Below, one piece after another: positions 9,824 to 20,786 of a stretch of DNA of 64,000 nucleotides (its first letter is position 1; every line of letters begins with the position of its first letter). Below the pieces are notes generated by a model that was not told the DNA's origin, searched no databases, and was given only the letters and a program-made list of their open reading frames with translations. The stretch covers positions 54,425,452-54,489,451 of the forward strand of contig NC_063447.1 of the NCBI RefSeq assembly GCF_020379485.1. The letters run 5' to 3'. The stretch is from Brassica napus (Eukaryota > Streptophyta > Magnoliopsida > Brassicales > Brassicaceae). Position numbers and translations under genes: made by a program.

Positions 9824-9922
9824 TTATTCATAAAACATACTCCCACATTACCTTATTCATAAAACAAACCCCACATTATCTTATTCATAAAACAAACTCC
9901 CTCATCTTATTCATAAAACAAA
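9824..9922. repeat. Tandem repeat of about 28 bp, four units
   Basis: CTTATTCATAAAACAAAC followed by a CCCACATTA-like tail repeats four times, shortening toward the transposase stop codon at 9927. It would lie in the 3' untranslated region of that gene. Confidence 0.85.
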
Positions 9923-9926
9923 TACA

Positions 9927-12900
9927 TCAATCGGATACATCGACATTCTCGTCATCACTGGAAACATCATCATTTTCATTAAACTCGTCTTCAACAGCTT
10001 CGTCTGTGGCATCATCGGTAAGATCTTCGTACTCGTGATTATGCGGATCAATGAGAAGGATGTCATCAATTTCTTGTTCAGGTTCCTCGACTTCATTTAT
10101 CTGTTCTTCTTGCAAAGGTGGTTCTTCTCCACTGATGATTCGTCCTCGAGGTGTAACTTTGATCACTGCTAACCAATTTATACCTGAATCTCTCATCCGA
10201 GGGTATGGAAGGAAGCTAACTTGGTCTGCTTGTGAAGCTAAGATGAAAGGCTTGAATTTGTTGTACCTTCGTCCACCGTTGACATCAACTACACCGAATT
10301 TGTTAGACCGAACACCTCTGTTGACGACGGGGTCGAACCATTCACATTTGAAGAGGACGCATTTCAGCTTCAGTATCCCTGGAAATTCGACTTCAATAAT
10401 CTCCGTCAAGATCCCGTAGAAATCTGTTTCCCCTTTCACACATATTCCATAGTTACTGGTCGCCCGCTGTCTACCATAGTCATATGTATGAAAAGTATAG
10501 CCCCGTGTGAAATACATCTGTGATGTGATGACCTTTACAAGTGGAGATTGAATTACTTCGTGTAACCACTTAGGATAATCTGCATCGTCGTCGTCATAAT
10601 CAACCTGCACAAATAAAGAGAATGTTAATGAAATACAGATAATGTATGAAAAAAAGTTTTAGTTAATACCTGATTCCGCAACCACTTAATGAAGTGTTGA
10701 TCTTTCCTTTTGTCTACGTCACTTGTGGATATACCAGGAAATGTTTCTTCGACTTGAGAAACAAATAGGCTGTAAAATCACATTTTATAGGAATGAATCT
10801 CTCGCAATTATACAATTATTTATAGTTATATGTGTTTCGAAGTGTCAATATATGTTACCTTTCAAAATAACGCATCAATGGATCTTCGCAATTGAGTAGA
10901 ATATAGGTGTGTGCACTATGAGCGTCTTCTTCACTCGACCACCAAACCTCTTTACACTTCCCACCGAGTCGCCCAATCTGGCTAAAGATGTCTGGAACAC
11001 CAGCAACGGCATATGTTGGCGCAACACCACCATCATCATATCTTCTTGGAGCTCTTCTCCGTGTACGTACTTTTGACGCAAAGTAGTACGATGTGAAGTG
11101 AGAAACTTCTTCCGTCAAACTTCCAGCAATTATAGAACCTTCAACTTTGGCGAGGTTCTTTGCTTTTCCCTTCAAATATTTCATGGCTCGCTCATACTGA
11201 TACATCCATCCGTAATGTACAGGTCCACGAAGCAATGCCTCATATGGGAGGTGGACAGCTAGATGCTCCATGACGTCAAAAAATCCGGGAGGAAATATCT
11301 TCTCCAAGTTGCACAATAAGATGGGAATGTTCTCCTGAAGCTGTTCCACAACTTCTTCTTTAAGAGTGCGTGTATTCAGATCCCTGAAAAATGCTCCAAT
11401 GCCTTTTATATTCAAAAAAAAAATTAAACACATTGTTAGTCATATATTATTTTGTAAATTATTGTGATATAATACACTACGTACCTGCAAGTGCTTCATG
11501 TACGTTTGTTGGAAGTAGCTCCGCAAATGCAAAGGGCAGTAGTCGTTGCATAAATACATGACAATCATGACTCTTCATCCCGGAGAACTTTTGACCCTTT
11601 TCAACACATCTAGAGAGATTCGAAACATACCCATCGGGGAACTTCACTTCTGATGCCACCCAGTTGAACAACACCGACTTTTTTTCTGAAGATAATCTGA
11701 ATATCGGAACGGGAACTTGTCCATTGCTTTTAATATGTAACTCGCTTCTTGAGCAAATATCCGGCAAGTCCAACCTCGATTTTATGTTGTCTTTTGTCTT
11801 CCCTGGGACATTCAATATTGTATTCATGATGTTCTCAAAGAAATTCTTCTCTATATGCATCACATCGAGGTTGTGGCGCAGAAGAAGATCCTTCCAATAT
11901 GGCAACTCCCAAAATATACTCTTCTTGTGCCAGTTGTGATGAACACCGTAAGAATCTGGCATATTACGAGGGACATGCCAATTACCACCCCAACGAACTG
12001 TTTCGTTAGCTCCGTAGTAGTCGATTTGCGCTTCAATTTGTTCTCCAGTTAGATATGGAGGAGGAGTGTCTCTCACAACCCTTTTGTGCCTAAACAAATT
12101 CTTGTTTCTTCGGTAAGGATGGCCAATGGGAAGAAATCGACGGTGACAATCAAACCAACTTGTCTTCCTACCATTCTTCAGTTGAAACGCATCTGTCGTT
12201 CCATTACAATATGGACAAGCTAATCTCCCATGTGTAGTCCATCCAGACAACATCCCATAGGCAGGGAAATCACTTATGGTCCACAAAAGCATCGCTCGCA
12301 TCGTAAAATTCGTCTTCGTTGAACAGTCATACGTCCTCACCCCTGTTGACCACAAATCCTTCAACTCTTTTATCAGTGGTTGTAGGAAAACATCCAGGGA
12401 CCTTTTTGGATGGTTCGGACCAGGTATTAATATGGTCAAGAATAGTAACTCCCGTTGCATGCACATCTCCGGTGGCAGGTTGTATGGAGTAAGAAAGACT
12501 GGCCACAATGAATATTGTCTCCCTGACATTCCGAACGGACTAAATCCATCTGTGCATAATCCGAGATACACATTCCGGATATTGCTAGCGAAATCTGGAT
12601 GTACTTTGTTGAAATGTTTCCAGGCTCTTGCATCTGATGGATGAGTCATCTCACCATCCGTCTGAGTATGCTCGGCATGCCATCTCATCTTTCCAGCAGT
12701 CTGCTCTGATTGATACAATCTTTTCAATCTGTCTGTAATTGGTAGGTACCACATCCTTTGGTACGGTACTCTATTACGTCCCCGTCCTTGCGGCTTGAAT
12801 CGTGGCTTCTTGCAGAATCGACATTCTTCTAGCTTCTCATCATCTCCCCAATAGATCATGCAGTTGTCGATGCAAACATCTATCATCTCCGAAGGCAACC

Positions 12901-13381
12901 CAAGGCTATAAACCAGTTTCTGAATCTCATAATAAGAATCAGCAGACACATTGTCTTCCGGCAAATACTCTTTAAACAAGTCCGCCCATTCGTTCATGCA
13001 ACTTTCAGGTAGATTGTGATCAGTTTTAATATTCATCATTCTAGCAGCTAACGACAATTTAGAGAGACCTTCTCTACAACCACTGTAAAGTGGTTGATTC
13101 GCCGCGCTTAACATTTCGTAAAACTTTTTTGCATCTATATTAGGTTCTTCATCTCCATCATGAGCTACGAATGCATCAGCTACCATATCATGAACCCTAT
13201 CATAATCTACGTTTGCAACGGCAGCTCCCATAGCACCACCGGCAGCTCCCACAGCACCACCGGCCACCGGATTGACAATAATGGTAAAACCATTGCCAGG
13301 TGGAATCGTTACTCTGGCTCCTCCACCGACCAACAAAACCACATGTCCTACGCCTGCTCCAGGAAGAACATTAACTTCCAT
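9927..13381 (-). CDS. CACTA tnp2-type transposase fused in frame to a host N-terminal exon
   Basis: Four exons (13381-11485, 11402-10859, 10769-10670, 10604-9927) with GT-AG borders total 3219 nt, an uninterrupted frame of 1072 residues. Residues 1-57 are host exon 1 of the unknown gene (MEVNVLPGAGVGHV to AAVAN). From residue 58 the protein is tnp2: two CxxC pairs (about 170-190), GLCTDGFSPFG (274-284), FPAYGMLSGW, and HNLDVMHIEKNFFENIMNT near residue 500 (Transposase_21 domain). A DUF4218-like region follows (HLAVHLPYEALLRGPVHYGW), then a DUF4216-like C terminus (YGILTEIIEVEFPG, LFKCEWFDPV) and an acidic tail. The usual N-terminal transposase-associated domain is missing, replaced by host sequence. 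The gene would use the host exon's duplicated upstream region as promoter. Catalytic competence is unknown. Confidence 0.88.
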
Positions 13382-14236
13382 GATTTTGGATTTTTAGGGA
13401 GAGAGACTTCGGAATTAGGGTTCTAAAGTTAGAAATGGGAAAGTGAAACGCAGATTGCTTTATTTTCCTCTGCACGCGCATAAAACGCTGTTAGGGCCGC
13501 TTCTTTTTTTTTTTTTTAAAACAAGTAGAAATAAAATAAAATAAACTATATTTTGGCCCCACTTTTGAAATGCGGGGTTTCTTGATTTTTTTTAAAAAAA
13601 TTGATATAAATTAATATTTTGAGATTGTACAGTATTATGTCTCTGTATTATTTTGAAGCAAATAAATTATTTAAAATTATATAATTTATAAATTAATTCA
13701 TTTGAGGTTTTGTATATACATTTTTATGTAACGTTTTCTTAGGTCTAGACTTTTTATTTTTGATCCAAAAATTTAACAAATTCCGACGTAAAAATATAGA
13801 TTTGGTTTAGATCCTGGTCCATGGCAGAGTACCTATTGGATATTTTTTTGACCCGTATATCTTGGTTCAGGCTGGGATCCGATTGGATACTCAAAATGCC
13901 TATAATATTGTGTGTATATTAAGTATTTTAGATATATTTTTGGCATTACATATATTCATTTAAACTTCAGATTAAGATTTTCAGTTATACTTTTGAGTTT
14001 CAGTTAAAATTTTTTAAAATATATATTTCAAATATTCGGATGAACTTTTGGGTATTTTTTGTTTTATTGAATCAAATTTCGAGTAAAATCTAGAATATTT
14101 TGGAGATTTAAATATGTTGGATATTTGTTTGAGTGTTTAGGTAATTTCATATTTTTGGGTACTTCAGAATTTTCCTGGTCCTAAATACCAAACCAATTCG
14201 GACCTGCTATGTATCAAAAAAAATTACAACTGTTTT
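13210..14236. repeat. Second copy of the CACTA 1 left flank (host exon 1 and upstream region)
   Basis: These 1027 bp match 4085-5100 (1016 bp); the 11-bp difference is the deletion in exon 1 of the left copy. It begins inside host exon 1, at GCAAACG on the coding strand, and ends at TGTTTT, exactly where CACTA 1 inserted in the left copy. At several sites it agrees with unit B against the left copy (for example GTGTTTAGG and CTGGTCCTAAAT). An AACCCTAA box (13415-13422) lies about 35 bp upstream of the start codon. Confidence 0.93.
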
Positions 14237-15620
14237 ACAGATATTTGAATTAAGCCAACAGATACTACATGGTATCATCATTTATACTCATCTGAGGAGT
14301 TTCTAATCTTCGGATTGTAAAGACACAAGAGATACATAAAGTTAAAACCCATTACTATGTGAATTCTGTACAAAAATATTTTAAAATGAGAAATAATTAA
14401 TTCAAACTGTCATTTTTAGTTGTATTAATTATTATGCTTAGGTTTGTGGTTTTAAGTTTGCTAACAAAAATTAAATCTCTATTTTGAATATCAAATATAT
14501 TAAAATTTTATAATTGGAGTAAATTTCAACATAAACTGTAAATAATATATTGAAAAAAAGATTTAACCAGAGTATTAAAAAAAATTAAAGACCAGAATAG
14601 AAACTTATAATTAAATAATGCTCACTTAATTACATCTATTCTATTTAAATAATATAACTTTATACATTTGTAAATATTAAAGGCTGCGGTTTTAGAAAAC
14701 ATTTATACCATGTTCAGACAACAACATGTACTACCTATAATCTTAGCAAATGTTTATGGTTTATGAGAAGTTGTAATGTTTATTAGATCCCTTTTAAATA
14801 TATATATATATAAGATTTTTTAGTATTCAATTCTGCTGGTTTTATTTTGCAGTATTTTTTCAGTAAAATCATAGGTAATTTAACATATTAAATTTGAATC
14901 TTCTGGTTTTTAAGTTTTCAAGGACTCTAACCTACGTGCTACGTTAGAGACACATTGTGTTTGCACATTTCCTTTGAATCATTGATAATTACTATTCAAG
15001 TGGTACAGTTTAAATACCTTCACTATAATTAGTTCACAGTTGAGATAAGTTTGCAGCGTTGACCATTCCACAGGCAAGAATAAATATGTGGAAAAGTGTT
15101 TTTGAAAGTCTATCAAAAATTAATTAATCATGTTAAAATTGTAGATATGTTTGGAGATTTGAAAATATTGTTGGAAGATTTATCACATGATAAATTTATA
15201 ATAATACAGTTTAAGATAATAAATGTTGTTAGGCATAAAAATAAAAATGGCAAAGCAAATCAAAGACAAAATTTTAGGAGGACTTATTTTTATAGTATAG
15301 ATTAATAATAATGTTGTATAGTTAAAAAAATATAAGGTAAGATCAACATATTGTTAGTCAAATAAAATGGTATAACAACCTTGTTTAAGTATATTTTTTA
15401 AAATATTTCTCTTTTAATAGTATAATAACTAAGAATATTTGCATGTTTTGGAAATAGGGGCTAAAGTTTTAGAAAGTTCGACCAAATTTTGGCAGTTTCA
15501 TTTTTAACTTTGATCCTAATTTTTTAGTCAAAATTTCATTTCTCACTTTTTTGTCAACTATCTATCTTTTTTTTTTTTTTTTTGTTCAAGTCAACTATCT
15601 ATCTACTATACCAAGTTCTG
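14237..15620. other. AT-rich intergenic DNA, no gene seen
   Basis: The same stretch occurs at 47918-49302. It has a TA microsatellite (14801-14813, longer in unit B) and scattered short frames with no family resemblance. I see no gene, tRNA or clear element terminus. Confidence 0.6.
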
Positions 15621-15639
15621 GTCAAACAAACCTATTCAC

Positions 15640-17245
15640 TGGATAGTATCTTTGTATGTCCATGTCTGATCTAACCATATTTGTATGTAGGAGGCTTTCT
15701 GCGTCTTCCCTCTCCACTGGTTGGATCAGCCATGTTCGAACTGCTTCCTTCATTGTCACCACCTTTGTTTTCTTGTTCTGTCTCAGTTTCTTTTGCTTCT
15801 TCAGTATCAGCTTCCTCATTCCATGTAAGTTTATTTGACTCACCTCCAGATTCATTTTTCCATTCCCATTCTTCATCTTCCTCAAACACCACATCTCTAC
15901 TAATGATGATTTTGCCTCTCATTGGATCGTATAGCTGGTACGCTTTAGATTCTTTATTCAATCCAAAACCACACATTTGATGCTCTTGTCATCTAGATTC
16001 TTTCGCTTCTCTTTAGGTATGTGTGTGTGCGCTAACCTCCCGAACAGTTTGAAGTTAGACACAAGAGGTCTAGTCCTACTCCATGCTTCTTCTAGCGTCA
16101 TTCCTTCCACTGCTGCAGCGGGACTTCGATCCAGAACATGAACACACCACATAGTTTCTTCTGGCCAGAAGATCTTTGGAACTTTCTTTCCACTCAGCAC
16201 GCTCCTAACCATGTTCAGTATGCTTCTGTTCTTCCTCTTTGCTATCCCATTTTGTTGGGGTGTGTAAGCTGAAGTGAGCTGTCTTTGAATTCCATAGCCA
16301 TCACACAACTCCTTGAACTCACTTGAGTTGTATTCTCCCCCTCTGTCTGATCTCAAGCACTTGATCAGAGCATGTCTCTCTCTCCACCAGCGCCTTAAAC
16401 TTCTTAAATGCATCGAGAGCTTGAGATTTTTCTGAAAGAAAATCAACCCAACACTTTCTTGAGAAGTCATCTATGAAAGTGATGATGTACCTCATTTCAC
16501 TACTGGATTCTGGAGTTATTGGCCCACAAAGGTCCGAGTGAACAAGCTGGAGGATTTGTGAAGGTCTATAATTGCTCCTTTTTGGAATGATCTCTCTCTG
16601 CTGCTTCCCTGTTATGCAATCCTTGCACAGCTTGGTAGGTGCTGTCAACTGTGGTAACCCTCTGACCATGTTTCCAGGCTTCAGTGTTTTCAATCCACTG
16701 CAACTCAAGTGCCCATACCGACAATGCCACAGGTGAGTTGTGTCTTCTGACGATGCCTTGAAGCAGAGAGGTTCTTGAGCCATCATCCTTGCATTGATAA
16801 CAAACATCCTATTGATTGTCATGGCAGAATTCAAGATCAGACCGTTCTCTCTATGGCATAGCCCACACTCTTGATCTTGAATGAGCACTGCGATCCCCTT
16901 TTCCACTAGCTAACCCACACTGATAAGATTGTTCTTGAGCTCCGGGATGTAGTACACACTCGTGATTATGTGTGAAACGCCTTCAATCTCCAACCTAACA
17001 TTTCCTTTCCCCACTACTGCCATCTTTAAGTTGTCTCCCAACTTCAGTGAATACTTGTAACTCTCATCTAGATCACTGAACCATTGTCTTTCTCCTGTCA
17101 TGTGGTTGTTGCACCCGGAGTCAAGAAACCAAATCTGATCTGAGTTTTTGATTTCTTCTCGCGCCATCAAAACCATGTTCTCGATACCCAGTACCCACAC
17201 ATATATTACATACATTTTTTTATTTTTTGAAAAATATATTACCAA
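15640..17245 (-). pseudogene. Copia pol fragment: protease and integrase, reverse transcriptase absent
   Basis: In order on the minus strand are an aspartic-protease active site (WFLDSGCNNHMTG), a GAG-pre-integrase domain (WHCRYGHLS, CKDCITGKQ), and an integrase core with HSDLCGPI, FIDDFSRKCWVDFL and DRGGEYNSSEF, followed by the YTPQQNGIAKRKNR block. A linker up to PPTYKYG ends it. An in-frame stop at about 16907 separates protease from pre-integrase, and a frameshift near 16330 splits the integrase. Gag, reverse transcriptase and RNase H are missing on both sides, and no LTR is visible. It is a dead fragment carried identically in unit B. Confidence 0.93.
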
Positions 17246-17464
17246 CAGTTATATATATATACATATATTAACAAATATTCCTTCTTTTTGGGTTTATATC
17301 ATGTTCAACGTCTCTGACTTCTTCATTTTCAGAACATGAATGCATGTGGCAGATGTGGAAGGAAAATCACCTTAGGTGCTTAGTGATCTGAGAGCAATGC
17401 ATTGCTTCTAAATTCGGTTATCAGCCATTAAACATCCCCACACCTCCACTAAACCTCTGAATAA

Positions 17465-18463
17465 CTTTGTGTTTCAGTTTGTGTGAGAAGTAGTAGATGA
17501 CCTGCCTTGATATTAGAGTTTCTCCCGGATGGAATACCAAAAAACAATATGTTCCATCATGGTGAGTAGCATATCTAGAAGGCACAGAGAAAAAAATGGA
17601 GCAGACTGACCAAATATTAAAATAAAATATTGAATTGTTTCGGCTGACAAAAATTCATTTCTAGAAAAGGTACATAAAGAGCATCAAAAAATTCATGTAT
17701 TATCAAAACCTCACTGCCTTAACCATCCATGGACTGGTTCCAGGGCATGCACCACATAACCTCTATGGACATAACCCAGTGCCTGTCAAAGCATGTTGTT
17801 GTCTTGGTTGGTTCACAGAAATAACGGAAAGAGAGATAAACTACTCATTTCATGACTGTGCAAGAACTACGCCAAAGAAGCTAAGAGATATTATCAAGTA
17901 AGAAGAAATAAGTACCTGATGGCCAAGACAAATGCCTAGAATTGGAATATCAAGAAATTCAAGCAAAAGGCGAAAACATATTCCTACAGGGCCAGAGCCA
18001 TGTTCAAGATGAGACAAACACATGTGGGTCAACAAAGGGACATAAAGCAAAAACTCAATTAAAACTAGGCTGGTGATTATATCAGCTGGACACATGGGAG
18101 AACCAGGTCCAGGCAATATGACAATAGTATCAGAAGCAGTGTCTTCATAGAAGTAACAGTAAGACGTCCACTCACAGTTCCAAATAACCACCGGAGGCAC
18201 TACACCGGATACAAACATAAGTTGAAAAACACACAGGCCGGATACAAACATAAGTTGAAAAACACACAGGATCTATGTATAGAGAGTGACAAAGAGAAGG
18301 ATAATAAGGTACCTCCATTGATAGTACTGAGTGCCTGATGTATATTGAATGTGTAACTATCGTAATTATCAATCAACAAAGTCCTCACAAAGCCAAGCCT
18401 TCTCACAGACTCTCTTCTCGGTAGACTCTTGTTAGCAATGGACGAATCTTCCAAGTGCCCTGG
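17465..18463 (-). pseudogene. Aminodeoxychorismate synthase pseudogene, 5' exons
   Basis: The minus strand carries the start of a plant folate-pathway aminodeoxychorismate synthase (glutamine amidotransferase part) with exon order kept. Exon 1 has [28 protein letters not shown]. The next has [15 protein letters not shown] and [18 protein letters not shown]. The third has [14 protein letters not shown], containing the nucleophile cysteine motif. A fourth (17805-17735) reads ALGYVHRGYVVHALEPVHG, and a frame-disturbed fifth lies near 17560-17465. Retained introns show DNA-level copying, not retroposition. The rest of the amidotransferase and the whole PabB-like half are missing, so it cannot make a working enzyme. 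Confidence 0.88.
18205..18270. repeat. 33-bp direct duplication in a pseudogene intron
   Basis: Two exact adjacent copies of a 33-bp unit beginning CCGGATACAAACATAAG lie between exons 1 and 2 of the aminodeoxychorismate synthase pseudogene. Unit B has the same duplication (51887-51952), so it predates the segmental duplication. Confidence 0.95.
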
Positions 18464-18469
18464 CACAAT

Positions 18470-18688
18470 ATGTCTCGAGCTTACTTGCCAAACCTAACAC
18501 TCCAGCTGATCCACCATGACTCTCCCCATCCTCCACTCTACAACCCTCTCGGCACCGTCTCCGACGTTCTCAATTCCGCTTTCTTCTGTTCAATCTCCTG
18601 TTCCCATCTTTACTCAAACAAAACCGATCTCAAGTGCGGTCCAGTCTCTAACGGCAACAAATACTCGGTACTCGACCAACAGCCTTAA
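18470..18688 (+). pseudogene. CDR1-like aspartyl protease fragment, propeptide region
   Basis: The plus strand reads [20 protein letters not shown], then TVSDVLNSAFFCSIS and TDLKCGPVSNG, and stops. This matches the propeptide that opens plant CDR1/nepenthesin-type aspartyl proteases (consensus LIHRDSP.SP.YNP...R...A). The R of HRDSP is H here. The fragment stops before the first catalytic DTGS. It directly abuts the aminodeoxychorismate synthase fragment in the opposite orientation, so the two host pieces were joined end to end. Confidence 0.72.
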
Positions 18689-19119
18689 AATCGTTGAAAA
18701 TAAAAGTGTGTTAGCCATTCTTATGATTTTTTGTTTTATTGAATCAGATTTCGAGTAAAATCAAGAATATTTTTGGGGATTTAAATATGTTTAGGATATT
18801 TGTCTTAGTGTCGGCTCTAGTTACTTTAGTTTAGGCAAACGGAACATGAGAACAAGAATCTCTTAGAAATCAACGACTAATGTTTCCAAATTCTAATAAG
18901 AATATCTTTAAGGAAAACATGATAAAACAGAATTTTTTTAATATGTTTCTGCAATAGCAAACAACATGATAAACTGATGATGGTTGTTATCATTATTCAA
19001 TGGTAGCCAATCTAAATTCAAGAAAAAGATAAAAACAAGAGTAACAAAATTAAAAACACACCAAACATCAAAAAGACACAAGCAAGCAACCATTGTAGTT
19101 GAAAATATCTCTGTCCGAT

Positions 19120-19776
19120 CTATGAAATCTGACCGCAGTCGATCACGACGGGCCTGGAAAGCTTGTCCCTACGAGGTTCGTGTGATATGATCCTGACCAC
19201 ATCCAATCCTTCAACAACTTGGCCGAAGACGACGTGTACATCGTCGAGTTCCCAGTTCTCGGTCAAGGAGATCAAAAACTGAGATTGGTTGGTGTCAGGA
19301 CCACCGTTGTTCATGGAGAGGATACCCGGACCGGTGTGCTTTTTGATGAAGTTCTCATCCTCGAAAAAACCTCCGGCGTAGATTGATTCGCCTCCGCATC
19401 CTTTCCTTTCGTCAGTGAAATCTCCTCCGCCAATCATATAATCGGGGCACATATGGTGGATGATTGATCCTTTGTAATGGAGTGGCTTACCCTTCTTCCC
19501 CATGCCTTTCTCGCCTGTACAGAGGGCGCGGAAATTCTCTGCCGTCCGTGGGGTCGTGTCGGCAAAGAGCTCCATCACGATCCGACCAACAGCTTTGCCG
19601 CGCACCGCCATATCAAAGAAAACCTTTGGGTTAGCCTTTCCTGGAGAGCATTCTAGGGACTTTTGAGAGGACGGATTCGTACATAGATTACCAGCTGCAG
19701 CAGAGTTTGGGTTAATGCTAATGTTAAGTCCTTCACCAGCCGGAATGTTTATGTTGATGGTAAATCCACCGGCCAT
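19120..19776 (-). CDS. Cyclophilin-like protein, 218 aa, single N-terminal repeat (unit A, first copy)
   Basis: One exon encodes an N-terminal extension (residues 1-50) with one [18 protein letters not shown] repeat, then a complete cyclophilin domain (about 51-217): [70 protein letters not shown] and a C-terminal VIDCGQIS. Cyclophilins are peptidyl-prolyl isomerases. Against human CypA as I recall it, R55 corresponds to H108, Q63 to G116, A101 to N156, F113 to L168 and W121 to E176, while M61 and H126 are kept. Isomerase activity and cyclosporin binding are therefore doubtful. No signal peptide or transmembrane segment is evident. The frame is intact in all four paralogs, which suggests a maintained protein. 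Confidence 0.9.
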   Translation of the reverse strand: MAGGFTININIPAGEGLNISINPNSAAAGNLCTNPSSQKSLECSPGKANPKVFFDMAVRGKAVGRIVMELFADTTPRTAENFRALCTGEKGMGKKGKPLHYKGSIIHHMCPDYMIGGGDFTDERKGCGGESIYAGGFFEDENFIKKHTGPGILSMNNGGPDTNQSQFLISLTENWELDDVHVVFGQVVEGLDVVRIISHEPRRDKLSRPVVIDCGQIS

Positions 19777-19891
19777 TCTCTGAGTTTGGATCTAAGGAAT
19801 TTTATAGGTTTCCTGGGAGGAGTTATCGAGAGAGAGAGAACATATAGTTCCAATGAAAATAAATAGTAAAGTGAAGGAAGATCGTCGGCCG

Positions 19892-19900
19892 TTATATATA
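19892..19900 (-). promoter_or_regulatory. TATA box of the first cyclophilin gene
   Basis: TATATATAA reads on the minus strand about 115 bp upstream of the ATG. The leader between them has a GA-repeat tract (about 19829-19840). The paralog at 28627 has an altered sequence at this site. Confidence 0.65.
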
Positions 19901-20321
19901 GATTTTTTTAACTGTATTTTAGGTTAACTGTGGTTAAATCGAATCTCACTAGCGTTAAATCTAATATGACTGCTTCTATTTTGAAAATATTTACTGGACC
20001 ATGTCACTCCTTTTTTTTAAACTTTTATGCTTTTTTTAATTATTAAAATATATTATCGATTCTCTATACTATATCTGCGAAGTGATTTTGCCATCATTTC
20101 TACAATAAATTTCACAAAACAAATATGACATGGCTACTGAAATTGATGACATGGCTTCCGGAAAAATATGACATGGATAATTTCATTTAATGTTGATTTA
20201 TATTTTTGGCAAACTTGTTAGAATATCGTAATAATTCATATATTACATTTAATATTAATATTTCTTTTTGGTAAATTTTTTTAAAATATGATAATAGCTC
20301 ATACATCATCTATAAAATAAA

Positions 20322-20360
20322 CTAGTTTTTGACCAGCCTTAGAAAGCACGGGCTTTGGAT
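20322..20360 (-). mobile_element. Helitron 3' end
   Basis: CTAG at 20322-20325 follows AA and is followed by TTTTTGACCAGCC and a degenerate hairpin (arms around GCC...GGGC). In plant Helitrons the 3' end is a short hairpin followed by CTRR, here read on the minus strand. The same end recurs at 54004 and, better preserved (GACCCGCC), at 62068. The 5' end was not located, so the element's length is unknown. Confidence 0.6.
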
Positions 20361-20786
20361 TATAGATAAAGTTTGATATGAATTAGTATTTTGGGATTGT
20401 TGTACATTACTATGTTACAAAATGGTATTATATCGAGAAGAGAATATGTTTAAAATTATATGACTTATGAATTAATTTATTTGAGATTTTGTATATACAT
20501 TTTTATATAACTCTCTCTCTCAAGCCTAGGCATTTATTCAAATAAAAAAAAAACTGATCGGATCCAGGTCCAAGATAATGTATATATTGGGTATTTTTCG
20601 GACCAACATATCTTGCTTTAGTACGGATCCTACTCAAGACTCGGATACCCAAAGTACATGAAATGTTTTGAGTATATTAGTATATTTGAGTATTTCGAAT
20701 ATATTTTTGGTATTATAGATATTCTTTTTTTGTTTGTTTTGGGTTTGAGTTTTCAGTTTTACTTTCAGGTTTCAGGTAACAAAAAC

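Larger units (their letters stand above)
5101..13209 (-). mobile_element. CACTA element 1, 8.1 kb, right end missing
   Basis: The left end is the canonical CACTACAAGAAAAC, preceded by ACTGTTTT. The empty-site sequence downstream (14231) reads TGTTTTACAG, which fits a 3-bp TTT target duplication. The element holds two minus-strand genes: a Transposase_24-type gene (5731-7597) and a tnp2-type transposase (9927-13381). It also holds subterminal repeats, a telomere-like satellite and a hairpin locus. No right terminal inverted repeat is present. The element stops inside the transposase coding sequence at 13209, where a second copy of the left flank begins. Confidence 0.92.

Noticed and set aside
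15681..15980. 99-codon plus-strand frame opposite the Copia pol fragment
   Set aside because: A Ser-rich shadow of the acidic linker encoded on the other strand; the same shadow appears in unit B.
20064..20100. TCTCTATACTATAT, possible plus-strand Helitron start
   Set aside because: No hairpin-plus-CTRR end follows on the plus strand; the next CTAG (20322) has its hairpin on the other side.
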